A DNA stretch of 10,082 nt, taken from contig DHQM01000060.1 in the NCBI GenBank assembly GCA_002408105.1, positions 1 through 10,082 on the forward strand, given 5' to 3'. The number at the start of each line of letters is the position of its first letter. The first letter of the stretch is position 1. The notes beneath the pieces are model-generated. The model was not told the origin of the DNA. It saw nothing but the letters and a program-made list of their open reading frames with translations, and made no database searches. The stretch comes from Gammaproteobacteria bacterium UBA5338 (GTDB lineage: Bacteria; Pseudomonadota; Gammaproteobacteria; Pseudomonadales; UBA5862). The position numbers and the translations under genes are program-made. Shown here one piece after another: positions 1 to 6,950 of this stretch.

Positions 1-847
1 TGTTGGTGCAGCGCAGGATGGATGTGGCATCGTCGATCACCACGATGCCTTCGGCTTCGGCCCGCTTGGCGAAACGAAAGGTGTGGTGGTTGACGCTGGT
101 CGTCTCCCGAATGAACAGGGCATCCCACTCGGCAATCTGCGGGTAGTCTTGGCGGGTGATCAGGTCCACATCCACGCCAAGCCGGTATCCCGCTTTCACG
201 AACGCTGCAAGGGCACGTTTGTTCGAAGGCGGCATTGGCTCTTCGGGGTTGTGCAGTACCGCCAGATCGTAGCGCGATGGGGCATGGGACTTGGGCTTGC
301 GCCAGCGCTTGCCGAGGTAGGCATTGAGTGCTTCGGTGAGGTGCTTCCGGGTCTCATCCTGCAGGGTTTTCGAGGGGCCGATCTGCAGCCGGTGCAGGTG
401 CCAGCCACCCAGGCGGCGCAGTTCCACCTCGAGAATCGGCGCTGGAAAGTGTTCAAACAACGCGTCTGCAAGGGGTTGCAGGGCCGCCTCGTCGGTTCTA
501 CCGAAGTGGACCGAGAAGACAATCGACTCCTCTTCTCGCTCGCTCAGCCGTTTGCCCAGTGCCACCTCCAGCGCTCCCGTGCGCCATTGGTAGATGGATT
601 TGCGGGACAGATCCAGCACGGTGGAGACGTTTGGAATGACGCGGTCCCCCCGGGCTTCAGCCAGCAAAGACACATAGTATCCTGTACTCAGGTAGCGGTG
701 GCTGCGGCACAGGTTGATGACTTTCAGTTGTCGGGAACGGCTCTCGAGCCGGTGTGCGATGTAGTCCCGGGCCGTCACCAGAAGCCCAGGGTCCAACTGA
801 CCTTCCCAGTCCGCAACGCGGTCAACCACAACCAGGTGCTGGCTCAT
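1..847 (-). CDS. RimK-family ATP-grasp ligase with RLAN N-terminal domain (partial, C-terminus outside window)
   Basis: The reverse strand encodes 282 residues from an ATG at 845-847 with no stop before base 1, so the C-terminal part, with most of the ATP-grasp fold, is missing. The N-terminus (about 1-170) fits the RLAN domain that precedes RimK-like ATP-grasp domains: it has the stretch YYVSLLAEARGDRVIPNVST (residues 57-76) and an FGRTDE motif (115-120). The ATP-grasp lead-in starts near 190, with LFIRETTSVNHHTFRFAKRA (244-263) and VIDDATSILRCTN (270-282) typical of the family. Such enzymes join a carboxylate, often glutamate, to an amine using ATP; the substrate of this subfamily is unknown. 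It is distinct from the ribosomal S6-modifying RimK, which lacks the RLAN domain. The start overlaps the stop of the upstream GNAT-C39 gene by four bases (ATGA), so translation is probably coupled. The family call is firm; the function is inferred. Confidence 0.9.
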   Translation of the reverse strand, partial: MSQHLVVVDRVADWEGQLDPGLLVTARDYIAHRLESRSRQLKVINLCRSHRYLSTGYYVSLLAEARGDRVIPNVSTVLDLSRKSIYQWRTGALEVALGKRLSEREEESIVFSVHFGRTDEAALQPLADALFEHFPAPILEVELRRLGGWHLHRLQIGPSKTLQDETRKHLTEALNAYLGKRWRKPKSHAPSRYDLAVLHNPEEPMPPSNKRALAAFVKAGYRLGVDVDLITRQDYPQIAEWDALFIRETTSVNHHTFRFAKRAEAEGIVVIDDATSILRCTN

Positions 848-1980
848 CGTTTGTCCTTCGGCCGGCTGATGATCACGAGCGCGTACTGGCCGCTGCGCCC
901 ATACCGTGCCATGCGTTCGAATTCCTGTCGGTGAATCGGTAGGTACATGCTGTCGAGTGCCGTTCGGTGGTTGTCGAGGTCGATATAGGGGTCGTGGAGA
1001 TACAGGGTGCTTGCGTGGGTTCCGGTGACTGTCACCCAGTGGGGTGACTTCTCCCCGTACAGTCGGTACGAACTGATCAACGCGAGTGGTACTGCGCCGG
1101 CGGAAAGGGCGGTCTCGATGTCGTCGAGAATCGCTTCGCGGTGGTGTACGGCAATGCCAGCCGCCAGGATTTGCTCATGGAAATCTTCGTGCACCAGTTC
1201 CAGTACTGCCTTTTTTTCCGGTGAACGCACTGAATCGACGAACATGGTTCGCGCATCCCGGACGATCACCTGAACGCCAAACCCCCGGTGGTGCGCGGCC
1301 AACGCCAATCCATAGGGGCCGCATCCGCCATGCCCGGAGGTCATGAAAATGGTGGTGGCCTCGCGCCAGATTTGCAGTTCCAAGCGCCGCGACAGTGCAA
1401 GCTCTGGATCTAGGGCTTGCATTGCCATCATCAGGGCAGCCGGCCCGCAGGTGAACTCCAATGTCTGGGCGTAATAGGGCACCTTACGCAGGCCCGTGGG
1501 GGTATCTGGTGGCAGTGCCTTTTCCATGCGCACTGCGCCTTCGTGGTCGGCGTAGTAGTCTTCGAGGGTTTTGAGTTCGCGGTAGCCTTCGGAAGCATAG
1601 AGTTTGCGCACCGCAGATTGAGAACGGCGCACTTCGAGCCGGACGGCAGCGCATTGGCGCAAGCGGGCAATCTCTTCGGCAGTTCTGATTAGCCTGCGGC
1701 CGAGCCCAGCGCCCCGCGCTTCGGGCAGCACGGCCAGGGAGTACAGGCGCGCCAGGGCCGTGGCCGCACGAAACAGCACCAGGGCGTAGCCCATCAGCTC
1801 ACCCGCAGGCCCTTCGGCAACCAACAATTCGGCTGTTTCGTGTGCGATGAAGCGGCGAAAGCTGCGCCTCGACAGCCGGTCGGTGACGAAACAGCGCTGC
1901 TCGATATCGACCAGCGCATCCAGATCAGCGGGCTGCGCCGGCCGGATGGGGTGCTGCCTCGCAGCGGTGGCGGTGGACAT
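844..1980 (-). CDS. GNAT acetyltransferase / C39-like peptidase fusion protein
   Basis: This gene encodes 378 residues in two domains. Residues 10-155 are a GNAT N-acetyltransferase; the acetyl-CoA pyrophosphate loop is LPEARGAGLGRRL (85-97), and LYASEGYREL (127-136) is the usual C-terminal GNAT strand-helix element. Residues 163-373 resemble a C39/papain-like cysteine peptidase: Q172 and C178 lie in YAQTLEFTCGPAALMMAM, the candidate His is H314 (PHWV) and the candidate Asp is D330 (LHDPYID). All expected catalytic residues are present. There is no signal peptide, so it is probably cytoplasmic. I chose the ATG at 1978-1980 because it has a weak GACGAG upstream and gives a normal GNAT N-terminus; a TTG at 2023-2025 would add 15 residues but has no Shine-Dalgarno. 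It overlaps the RimK-family gene by ATGA, a pairing seen in many proteobacteria. Acetylation, proteolysis or binding of a peptide substrate is inferred; the real substrate is unknown. Confidence 0.92.
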   Translation of the reverse strand: MSTATAARQHPIRPAQPADLDALVDIEQRCFVTDRLSRRSFRRFIAHETAELLVAEGPAGELMGYALVLFRAATALARLYSLAVLPEARGAGLGRRLIRTAEEIARLRQCAAVRLEVRRSQSAVRKLYASEGYRELKTLEDYYADHEGAVRMEKALPPDTPTGLRKVPYYAQTLEFTCGPAALMMAMQALDPELALSRRLELQIWREATTIFMTSGHGGCGPYGLALAAHHRGFGVQVIVRDARTMFVDSVRSPEKKAVLELVHEDFHEQILAAGIAVHHREAILDDIETALSAGAVPLALISSYRLYGEKSPHWVTVTGTHASTLYLHDPYIDLDNHRTALDSMYLPIHRQEFERMARYGRSGQYALVIISRPKDKR

Positions 1981-2065
1981 GCCTGACTCGTCGAGAATGG
2001 GTATGGGGGAGAACTGCGGGTCCAAAGCGACGGTGGCGCCGTCAAGACCGCCCTAAACGGCGTTG

Positions 2066-2087
2066 GCCGCCCCGCTAGTGAGGCGGC
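2066..2087 (-). terminator. Stem-loop at the 3' end of the methyltransferase gene
   Basis: An 8-bp stem (arms 2066-2073 and 2080-2087) encloses a 6-base loop, 2074-2079, which contains the methyltransferase stop codon. On the minus strand the arms are GCCGCCTC and GGGGCGGC, fully paired with one U-G wobble. No U-tract follows in the reading direction, so it is not a classical intrinsic terminator. It could stabilise or process the 3' end, or partly separate expression of the methyltransferase from the GNAT-C39 gene about 90 bases downstream. The pairing is seen directly; the role is inferred. Confidence 0.35.
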
Positions 2088-2908
2088 TTGACGAACCTGA
2101 GGGTCATGCGATCGCTTTCACCGACCGCCAGGTAGTGCAATCGATCCTGCTCTCCAAGGCGCAGGCTCGGGGGCAGGGTCCAAACCCCCTTGGGGTGGTC
2201 GGCTGTGTCCCTTGGGTTGGCATTGACCTCTGATTTCGCATCCAGCTTGAAGCCCGCGGCTTCGGCAGCGGCAATCACCCGAGACTCGGTCACGTATCCG
2301 CTTTGGTCCTGTGCCGCTTCGGTTTGCCCTTCCGGTGCACGGTGGTCAACGAGGCCGAGCACACCACCCGGTTTCATGGCGCGAAATGCCGCTTCGAACA
2401 CCGCTGCGGCGTCGCCGGACTTGAGCCAATTGTGGGCATTGCGAAAGGTGAGGACCAGGTCGAGCGAGTTGGGGGTGGCGATTTCGTCGCAGTGCCCAAT
2501 GCCAAGATCACTGTGGCGAACCCGGTCGTATTGGGACGGATTGGCCGCCAGTTTGGCGGTGAAACCGGCCGTGATGCGTGTGCGGTAGGCGGGCGTATTC
2601 GGCGCGTCAATACAGAAGCCCACTGCGGTGTACTCGCCGTGCTCACGCAGCACAGGGGCCAGAATTTCCGTCCACCAGCCGGTGCTCGGCCAAATTTCAG
2701 CAACGCGCATGTCGTGGCGAAGACCAAAAAACTCCAGGACTTCCCGGGGGTGTCTAAAGCGGTCTCTGGCAACGTTGGCCGGCTCTCGGTGGTCTGAGCG
2801 CAGGGCCTGTTCGATCAGCCCGCCAACTGGCGCTTCCTCGACGTTGGCTGACGCCATGCCGACCACAAAGAGCCACAAAAGCCCTGTGCCGGCCCACGCC
2901 GATCGCAT
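2075..2908 (-). CDS. Exported class I SAM-dependent methyltransferase (COG4798-like)
   Basis: From the ATG at 2906-2908 the product is 277 residues. Residues 1-21 look like a Sec signal peptide: a short basic start, hydrophobic GTGLLWLFVVGM, and an ASA site with likely cleavage before N22. A periplasmic location is therefore predicted, which is unusual for a SAM-dependent enzyme. The Rossmann-type core begins with motif I VAEIWPSTGWWTEILAP (69-85), followed by SLDLVLTFRNAHNW (148-161) and MKPGGVLGLVDHRAPEG (178-194). The EIWP...W.TEI and FRN.HNW signatures match uncharacterised predicted methyltransferases of the COG4798 type. The start is uncertain: a GTG at 2975-2977, five bases after AGGGG, would add 23 residues ahead of the signal sequence. 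The gene diverges from yhiI and runs in the same direction as the GNAT-C39 gene, 94 bases away. Its substrate is unknown. Confidence 0.85.
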   Translation of the reverse strand: MRSAWAGTGLLWLFVVGMASANVEEAPVGGLIEQALRSDHREPANVARDRFRHPREVLEFFGLRHDMRVAEIWPSTGWWTEILAPVLREHGEYTAVGFCIDAPNTPAYRTRITAGFTAKLAANPSQYDRVRHSDLGIGHCDEIATPNSLDLVLTFRNAHNWLKSGDAAAVFEAAFRAMKPGGVLGLVDHRAPEGQTEAAQDQSGYVTESRVIAAAEAAGFKLDAKSEVNANPRDTADHPKGVWTLPPSLRLGEQDRLHYLAVGESDRMTLRFVKPPH

Positions 2909-3024
2909 GCTGGAGCGGCCGGTGCTGCCTAAGGCCGTCTCGCGGCGCCAATGTGCGGGTAAGATGAATTGTTTCACGACGGCCCCTGGGTTGCTTTCGG
3001 TCACACACTCGAACTCGGATCGGT

Positions 3025-3053
3025 AGCATAATTCGCTTTTTGTGTGCTGTGTA
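3025..3053 (-). promoter_or_regulatory. Candidate sigma70 promoter for the methyltransferase gene
   Basis: Read on the minus strand, TACACA (3048-3053, 4 of 6 matches to TTGACA) is followed after exactly 17 bases by TATGCT (3025-3030, 4 of 6 matches to TATAAT). Transcription would begin near 3018, leaving about 40 bases before the GTG start option at 2977 and about 110 before the ATG at 2908. It is the best-spaced pair found by eye in this gap. It is a consensus match only. Confidence 0.35.
3027..3032 (+). promoter_or_regulatory. Candidate -10 element for the yhiI-rbbA-yhhJ operon
   Basis: CATAAT matches five of six bases of the TATAAT consensus and lies 57 bases before the yhiI ATG. No good -35 hexamer sits 16-18 bases upstream (the region is CACACTC-like), so an activator may be needed or the site may be spurious. 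It overlaps the candidate minus-strand -10 at 3025-3030, so the two promoters would compete for polymerase. Confidence 0.3.
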
Positions 3054-3077
3054 CTTGTGTGATGCGATCGGACCAAC

Positions 3078-3082
3078 GAGGA
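3078..3082 (+). promoter_or_regulatory. Ribosome binding site of yhiI (GAGGA)
   Basis: GAGGA lies six bases before the ATG at 3089 and decides this start over the in-frame ATG at 3044, which would add 15 residues (MLCTCVMRSDQRGLL) unlike a membrane fusion protein N-terminus. Confidence 0.75.
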
Positions 3083-3088
3083 CTACTC

Positions 3089-4159
3089 ATGAACTTCAAG
3101 CCCATCCATTGGATCGCCCCGGTGTTGCTGGTCGCCCTTGCAGCTGGCGGCTATGCAGTATGGCGTTCCGCGTCGGAGCCTGACCTCGGCCCTGGGTTTG
3201 CCTCTGGCAACGGGCGCGTTGAGGCGGTGGAGGTGGACGTGGCCACCAAGCTCCCAGGCCGGGTGGAAGCCATCTTTGTGGATGAAGGGGATGAGGTGGT
3301 CCGTGGCGAGCCATTGGCACAAATGGAGACGAGCGCCTTGGAGGCCCAGTTGCGTGAGGCCCAGGCGCAACTGGAAAGAGCAAAAATCAATATCGAGACC
3401 GCCGAGGCGCAGGTTCGGTTGCGCGAAGCCGAGCGCGCCGCAGCGCAGGCGCTGCTGGCCCAACGGCAGGTCGAACACCAGGCTGCGGCCAAGCGCCTGG
3501 CGCGATCCGAGTCGCTGGCCAAGCGCGATTCGATTTCAGAGCAAATGCTCGATGACGACCGTGCTCGCGCACTGGGGGCCGAAGCCGCGGTGAAGGCCGG
3601 CGAAGCGCAAGTGGAGGCCGCTTCAGCGGGGATTTCTACGGCACGGGCTCAAGTGGTGGGCGCGCAGGCATTGGTCGCAGCGACCCAGGCGACCATCGAG
3701 CGCATTCAGGTTGAACTCACTGACAGTGAATTGAAGGCGCCACGCGATGGCCGAGTGCAGTACCGGATAGCCGAACCGGGTGAGGTGCTTGGGGGCGGCG
3801 GCCGGGTCTTGAATCTCGTCGACCTCGGAGAGGTTCATATGAGTTTTTTTCTGCCCACTTACGCTGCGGGGCGGGTGCGTCTTGGTGATGAGGTGCGCAT
3901 CGTGTTGGATGCACTTCCCGATCAGGTGCTGCCCGCAAAGGCGAGCTTCGTGGCCGATGTCGCGCAGTTCACCCCAAAAACCGTGGAAACCACCGAGGAG
4001 CGCCTCAAGCTGATGTTCAAGGTCAAGGCACAAATCGACCCACGGTTGTTGCAGGCGCACCGGCGCGACGTAAAAACCGGCGTGCCGGGAATCGCCTACG
4101 TGCGCATTGACCCTGAGGCCGAATGGCCGGGCTGGCTCGCGATCACCATGCACGATTGA
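3089..4159 (+). CDS. yhiI: HlyD-family membrane fusion protein, YhiI-like
   Basis: This 356-residue periplasmic adaptor is close to the length of E. coli YhiI. Residues 7-25 form one N-terminal membrane anchor. Residues 38-82 are the first half of a biotinyl-lipoyl-like domain ([20 protein letters not shown], then [17 protein letters not shown]). An Ala/Glu/Gln-rich region, about 83-208, forms the long alpha-helical coiled-coil hairpin. The second lipoyl half follows at about 212-245 ([20 protein letters not shown]), and a beta-barrel-like domain at about 246-345. Such proteins link an inner-membrane transporter to an outer-membrane channel of the TolC type; no such channel gene is in the window. 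It is the first gene of a tight operon, with its stop four bases before rbbA. The transported substrate cannot be read from the sequence. It could equally be annotated simply as an HlyD family efflux adaptor. Confidence 0.93.
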   Translation: MNFKPIHWIAPVLLVALAAGGYAVWRSASEPDLGPGFASGNGRVEAVEVDVATKLPGRVEAIFVDEGDEVVRGEPLAQMETSALEAQLREAQAQLERAKINIETAEAQVRLREAERAAAQALLAQRQVEHQAAAKRLARSESLAKRDSISEQMLDDDRARALGAEAAVKAGEAQVEAASAGISTARAQVVGAQALVAATQATIERIQVELTDSELKAPRDGRVQYRIAEPGEVLGGGGRVLNLVDLGEVHMSFFLPTYAAGRVRLGDEVRIVLDALPDQVLPAKASFVADVAQFTPKTVETTEERLKLMFKVKAQIDPRLLQAHRRDVKTGVPGIAYVRIDPEAEWPGWLAITMHD

Positions 4160-4163
4160 CCTG

Positions 4164-6947
4164 ATGTCCACGAGCAGCGCCAAGTTCGAGCCGGGTGCGC
4201 CAGCAGTCCGCTTGCGCGGAGTCTCACTCACCTATGGTTCTCGCTTAGCGCTCGATGATGTGAGTTTGGATGTGCCAGGTGGTGCAATGGCCGGATTGAT
4301 TGGGCCTGACGGGGTGGGCAAGTCGAGCCTGTTGGCCCTCGCGAGCGGTGCCCGCAGGCTGCAATCTGGCGAGATTAAGATTTTGGGTACAAACGTGGCG
4401 CGCGCTGCGGACCGCCGTGCTTTGTGGCAGCGGGTTGCGTACATGCCCCAGGGGCTCGGGAAGAACCTCTATCCCACGCTGTCAGTCTATGACAACGTCA
4501 ACTTTTTTGCCCGGCTGTTCGACCAAAGCACGCAAGAGCGGGAATGGCGCATCGCGGCGCTGCTCAAGGCAACCCAGTTGGCTGCGTTCAGAGACCGTCC
4601 AGCAGGCAAGCTGTCCGGTGGGATGAAACAAAAGCTCGGCCTGTGCTGCGCGTTGATACACGACCCCGACCTGTTGATTTTGGATGAACCCACCACCGGG
4701 GTCGACCCGTTGTCTCGTCGCCAGTTTTGGGATCTTCTGGATTCGATTCGTCAGGTTCGCGTGGGACTCAGTGTGGTTGTTGCAACGGCCTATATGGAAG
4801 AAGCCGATCGGTTCGATTGGCTGGCCGCGATGGACGCAGGGAAGGTGTTGGCAACGGGCGCTCCCGATGAGCTGCGCGCACTCACGCGAACCGAGAGCCT
4901 TGAGCAGACCTTTGTTGCCCTGTTGCCTGAGGCCAAGCGGCGCGATCGTCAGCCGGCCGAAGTGCCCACCCACAGTGCGAAGCACGATGGAGAGGTGGTG
5001 ATTGAGGCCCGCGGCTTGTCTCGCCGCTTTGGCGATTTCGTTGCTGTCGACGCGGTCAGTTTTGAAATACGCCGGGGCGAGATCTTTGGGTTCATCGGCT
5101 CCAACGGGTGTGGGAAGACCACGACCATGAAAATCCTTACGGGTTTGCTGCCGGCAAGCGAAGGGACCGCTCGATTGTTCGGGCAGCCGTTGAATGCCCG
5201 GGACATGCAGGTGCGCTCACGTGTCGGTTACATGTCGCAGAGTTTCTCTTTGTATGGGGAATTGTCGGTTGAGCAAAACCTGTCGCTGCACGCCCGCCTG
5301 TTCAACGTGCCCTCAGCAGAGATTGACGCCCGTGTCGAAGAGTTGATCGCGCGTTTTGATCTCCACGCGGCGCGCAACCAGATGCCGCCCGAGTTGCCTT
5401 TGGGGCAGCGCCAGCGACTTTCCCTTGCAGTGGCACTGATTCACCGCCCAGAGGTGCTGATTTTGGACGAGCCGACCTCGGGCGTGGACCCGGTTGCGCG
5501 CGACCAGTTTTGGAGCCACCTCGTCGAATTGGCGCGCGGCTCGGGAGTGACCATCTTCATTTCCACGCATTTTATGAACGAAGCGGCACGTTGCGATCGC
5601 CTGGCACTGATGCATGCAGGCCGGGTGCTGACCGTTGACCACCCCAAGGCGATCTGTGAAGCCCGGGATACGGATTCCTTGGAGCAAGCCTTCGTTGACC
5701 ACCTGCTGGAGGTCACCGATGAAGCCGAGGTGGCCGGTAAGGACGAAATCGAGGCGGCGGTCACCGAGCGTGGGGCGCATGAGGAACGCGCGTCCGCCTC
5801 AAGCACCGGCCAGCGACGTTGGTTCAGCGGCCGCCGGTTGCTCGCTTACAGTCGACGCGAAGCACTGGAACTGGTGCGCGACCCGATTCGGATGACCCTG
5901 GCGCTCGTTGGCACCGTGATTCTCATGTTGGTCATGGCCTACGGGATTACCCTGGATGTCGAGGACCTGAGCTTCGCTGTTTTGGACCTGGATCAAACTG
6001 GCCTCAGTCGCGACTACCGTTTGAATCTATCAGGCTCACGCTACTTTTCGGAGCATGAGCCTGTCAGTAGCTATGCGGAGCTCGACGCGCGGATGCAGAA
6101 TGGCGAGTTGAGCCTTGTGATTGAGATTCCCCCTGGGTTTGCTCGAGACATCAAGCATGGCCGACCGACGGCGGTCGGCGCCTGGTTCGATGGTTCGATG
6201 CCGACCCGAGGTGAAACCATTCTGGGGTATGTGCAAGGCATGCACCGACAATGGCTTGCCATCCAGGCAGCGCAGGTCTCCACTGCTCCCAGGTCCCCCC
6301 CAGCTGCAGCCATAGAAGTTCGCTACCGCTACAACCCGAATGTCGAAAGTCTGGTGGCCATGGTTCCCGCGGTGATCCCGCTGCTGCTGATGTTGATTCC
6401 GGCCATGCTGGCTGCACTCAGTGTGGTGCGTGAAAAAGAACTGGGGTCCATCATCAACTTTTATGTGACACCGGTTAAGAAAATCGAATTCGTTTTGGGC
6501 AAGCAGCTTCCCTATGTCGTGTTGGCAATGGGCAATTTCGCACTGCTCACTTTGTTGGCGGTCACGCTCTTTGGGGTCCCCATGAAAGGGAGCCTGCTGG
6601 CGCTCAGTGTTGGTGCGTTGTTGTATGTGGTCTGTGCCACTGGACTTGGACTGTTGATCTCGACCTTTATGCGCAGCCAGACCGCTGCGCTTTTTGGTAC
6701 CGCGGTACTGACGCTGCTCCCGGCGGTGCAGTTCTCCGGCATGATTGATCCAGTCTCTTCCCTCGAAGGGGCGGGGCGATGGATTGGGTTGGTGTATCCC
6801 ACCACTCATTTTCTTGCCATCGCTCGCGGCACCTTTTCCAAGGCTTTGGGTTTTGCGGAACTCCAATCCGCGTTTCTGGCCTTGGCCATTGCCGGCCCAG
6901 TGCTGATTGCCCTGACCGTTGCGCTGCTGAGCAAACAGGAACGCTGA
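4164..6947 (+). CDS. rbbA: Ribosome-associated ATPase/putative transporter RbbA: two ABC domains fused to an ABC-2 permease half
   Basis: This gene encodes 927 residues, close to E. coli RbbA (about 911). NBD1 (15-255): Walker A GPDGVGKS (47-54), Q96, signature LSGGM (150-154), Walker B with D174/E175, but Y210 (ATAYMEEA) at the usual H-loop position. NBD2 (277-515): Walker A GSNGCGKT (312-319), Q359, degenerate signature LPLGQ (411-415), D435/E436 and a normal H469 (ISTHFMNEA). A charged linker (516-555) leads to an ABC-2 permease half: one helix at about 577-595, an extracytoplasmic loop to about 725, then roughly five helices from 730 to 922. E. coli RbbA was described as a ribosome-bound ATPase, while the permease half implies transport; which role applies here is open. 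The ATG at 4164 has no clear Shine-Dalgarno, so coupling to yhiI four bases upstream is likely. An in-frame ATG at 4107, inside yhiI, would add 19 implausible residues. Confidence 0.94.
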   Translation: MSTSSAKFEPGAPAVRLRGVSLTYGSRLALDDVSLDVPGGAMAGLIGPDGVGKSSLLALASGARRLQSGEIKILGTNVARAADRRALWQRVAYMPQGLGKNLYPTLSVYDNVNFFARLFDQSTQEREWRIAALLKATQLAAFRDRPAGKLSGGMKQKLGLCCALIHDPDLLILDEPTTGVDPLSRRQFWDLLDSIRQVRVGLSVVVATAYMEEADRFDWLAAMDAGKVLATGAPDELRALTRTESLEQTFVALLPEAKRRDRQPAEVPTHSAKHDGEVVIEARGLSRRFGDFVAVDAVSFEIRRGEIFGFIGSNGCGKTTTMKILTGLLPASEGTARLFGQPLNARDMQVRSRVGYMSQSFSLYGELSVEQNLSLHARLFNVPSAEIDARVEELIARFDLHAARNQMPPELPLGQRQRLSLAVALIHRPEVLILDEPTSGVDPVARDQFWSHLVELARGSGVTIFISTHFMNEAARCDRLALMHAGRVLTVDHPKAICEARDTDSLEQAFVDHLLEVTDEAEVAGKDEIEAAVTERGAHEERASASSTGQRRWFSGRRLLAYSRREALELVRDPIRMTLALVGTVILMLVMAYGITLDVEDLSFAVLDLDQTGLSRDYRLNLSGSRYFSEHEPVSSYAELDARMQNGELSLVIEIPPGFARDIKHGRPTAVGAWFDGSMPTRGETILGYVQGMHRQWLAIQAAQVSTAPRSPPAAAIEVRYRYNPNVESLVAMVPAVIPLLLMLIPAMLAALSVVREKELGSIINFYVTPVKKIEFVLGKQLPYVVLAMGNFALLTLLAVTLFGVPMKGSLLALSVGALLYVVCATGLGLLISTFMRSQTAALFGTAVLTLLPAVQFSGMIDPVSSLEGAGRWIGLVYPTTHFLAIARGTFSKALGFAELQSAFLALAIAGPVLIALTVALLSKQER

Positions 6948-6950
6948 GCC

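Noticed and set aside
83..934. 283-residue plus-strand open frame
   Set aside because: It is the antisense of the RimK-family gene, whose protein motifs are clear; the plus frame has no recognisable domain and starts without a ribosome binding site.
1981..2025. TTG-initiated 15-residue extension of the GNAT-C39 protein
   Set aside because: No Shine-Dalgarno precedes the TTG and the extra residues precede the normal GNAT start.
2029..2043. GACGG/CCGTC hairpin between the methyltransferase and GNAT-C39 genes
   Set aside because: Only five base pairs and no T-run; too weak to call a terminator.
3623..4231. 202-residue minus-strand open frame
   Set aside because: It spans the yhiI-rbbA junction on the opposite strand; the sense genes are both well supported.
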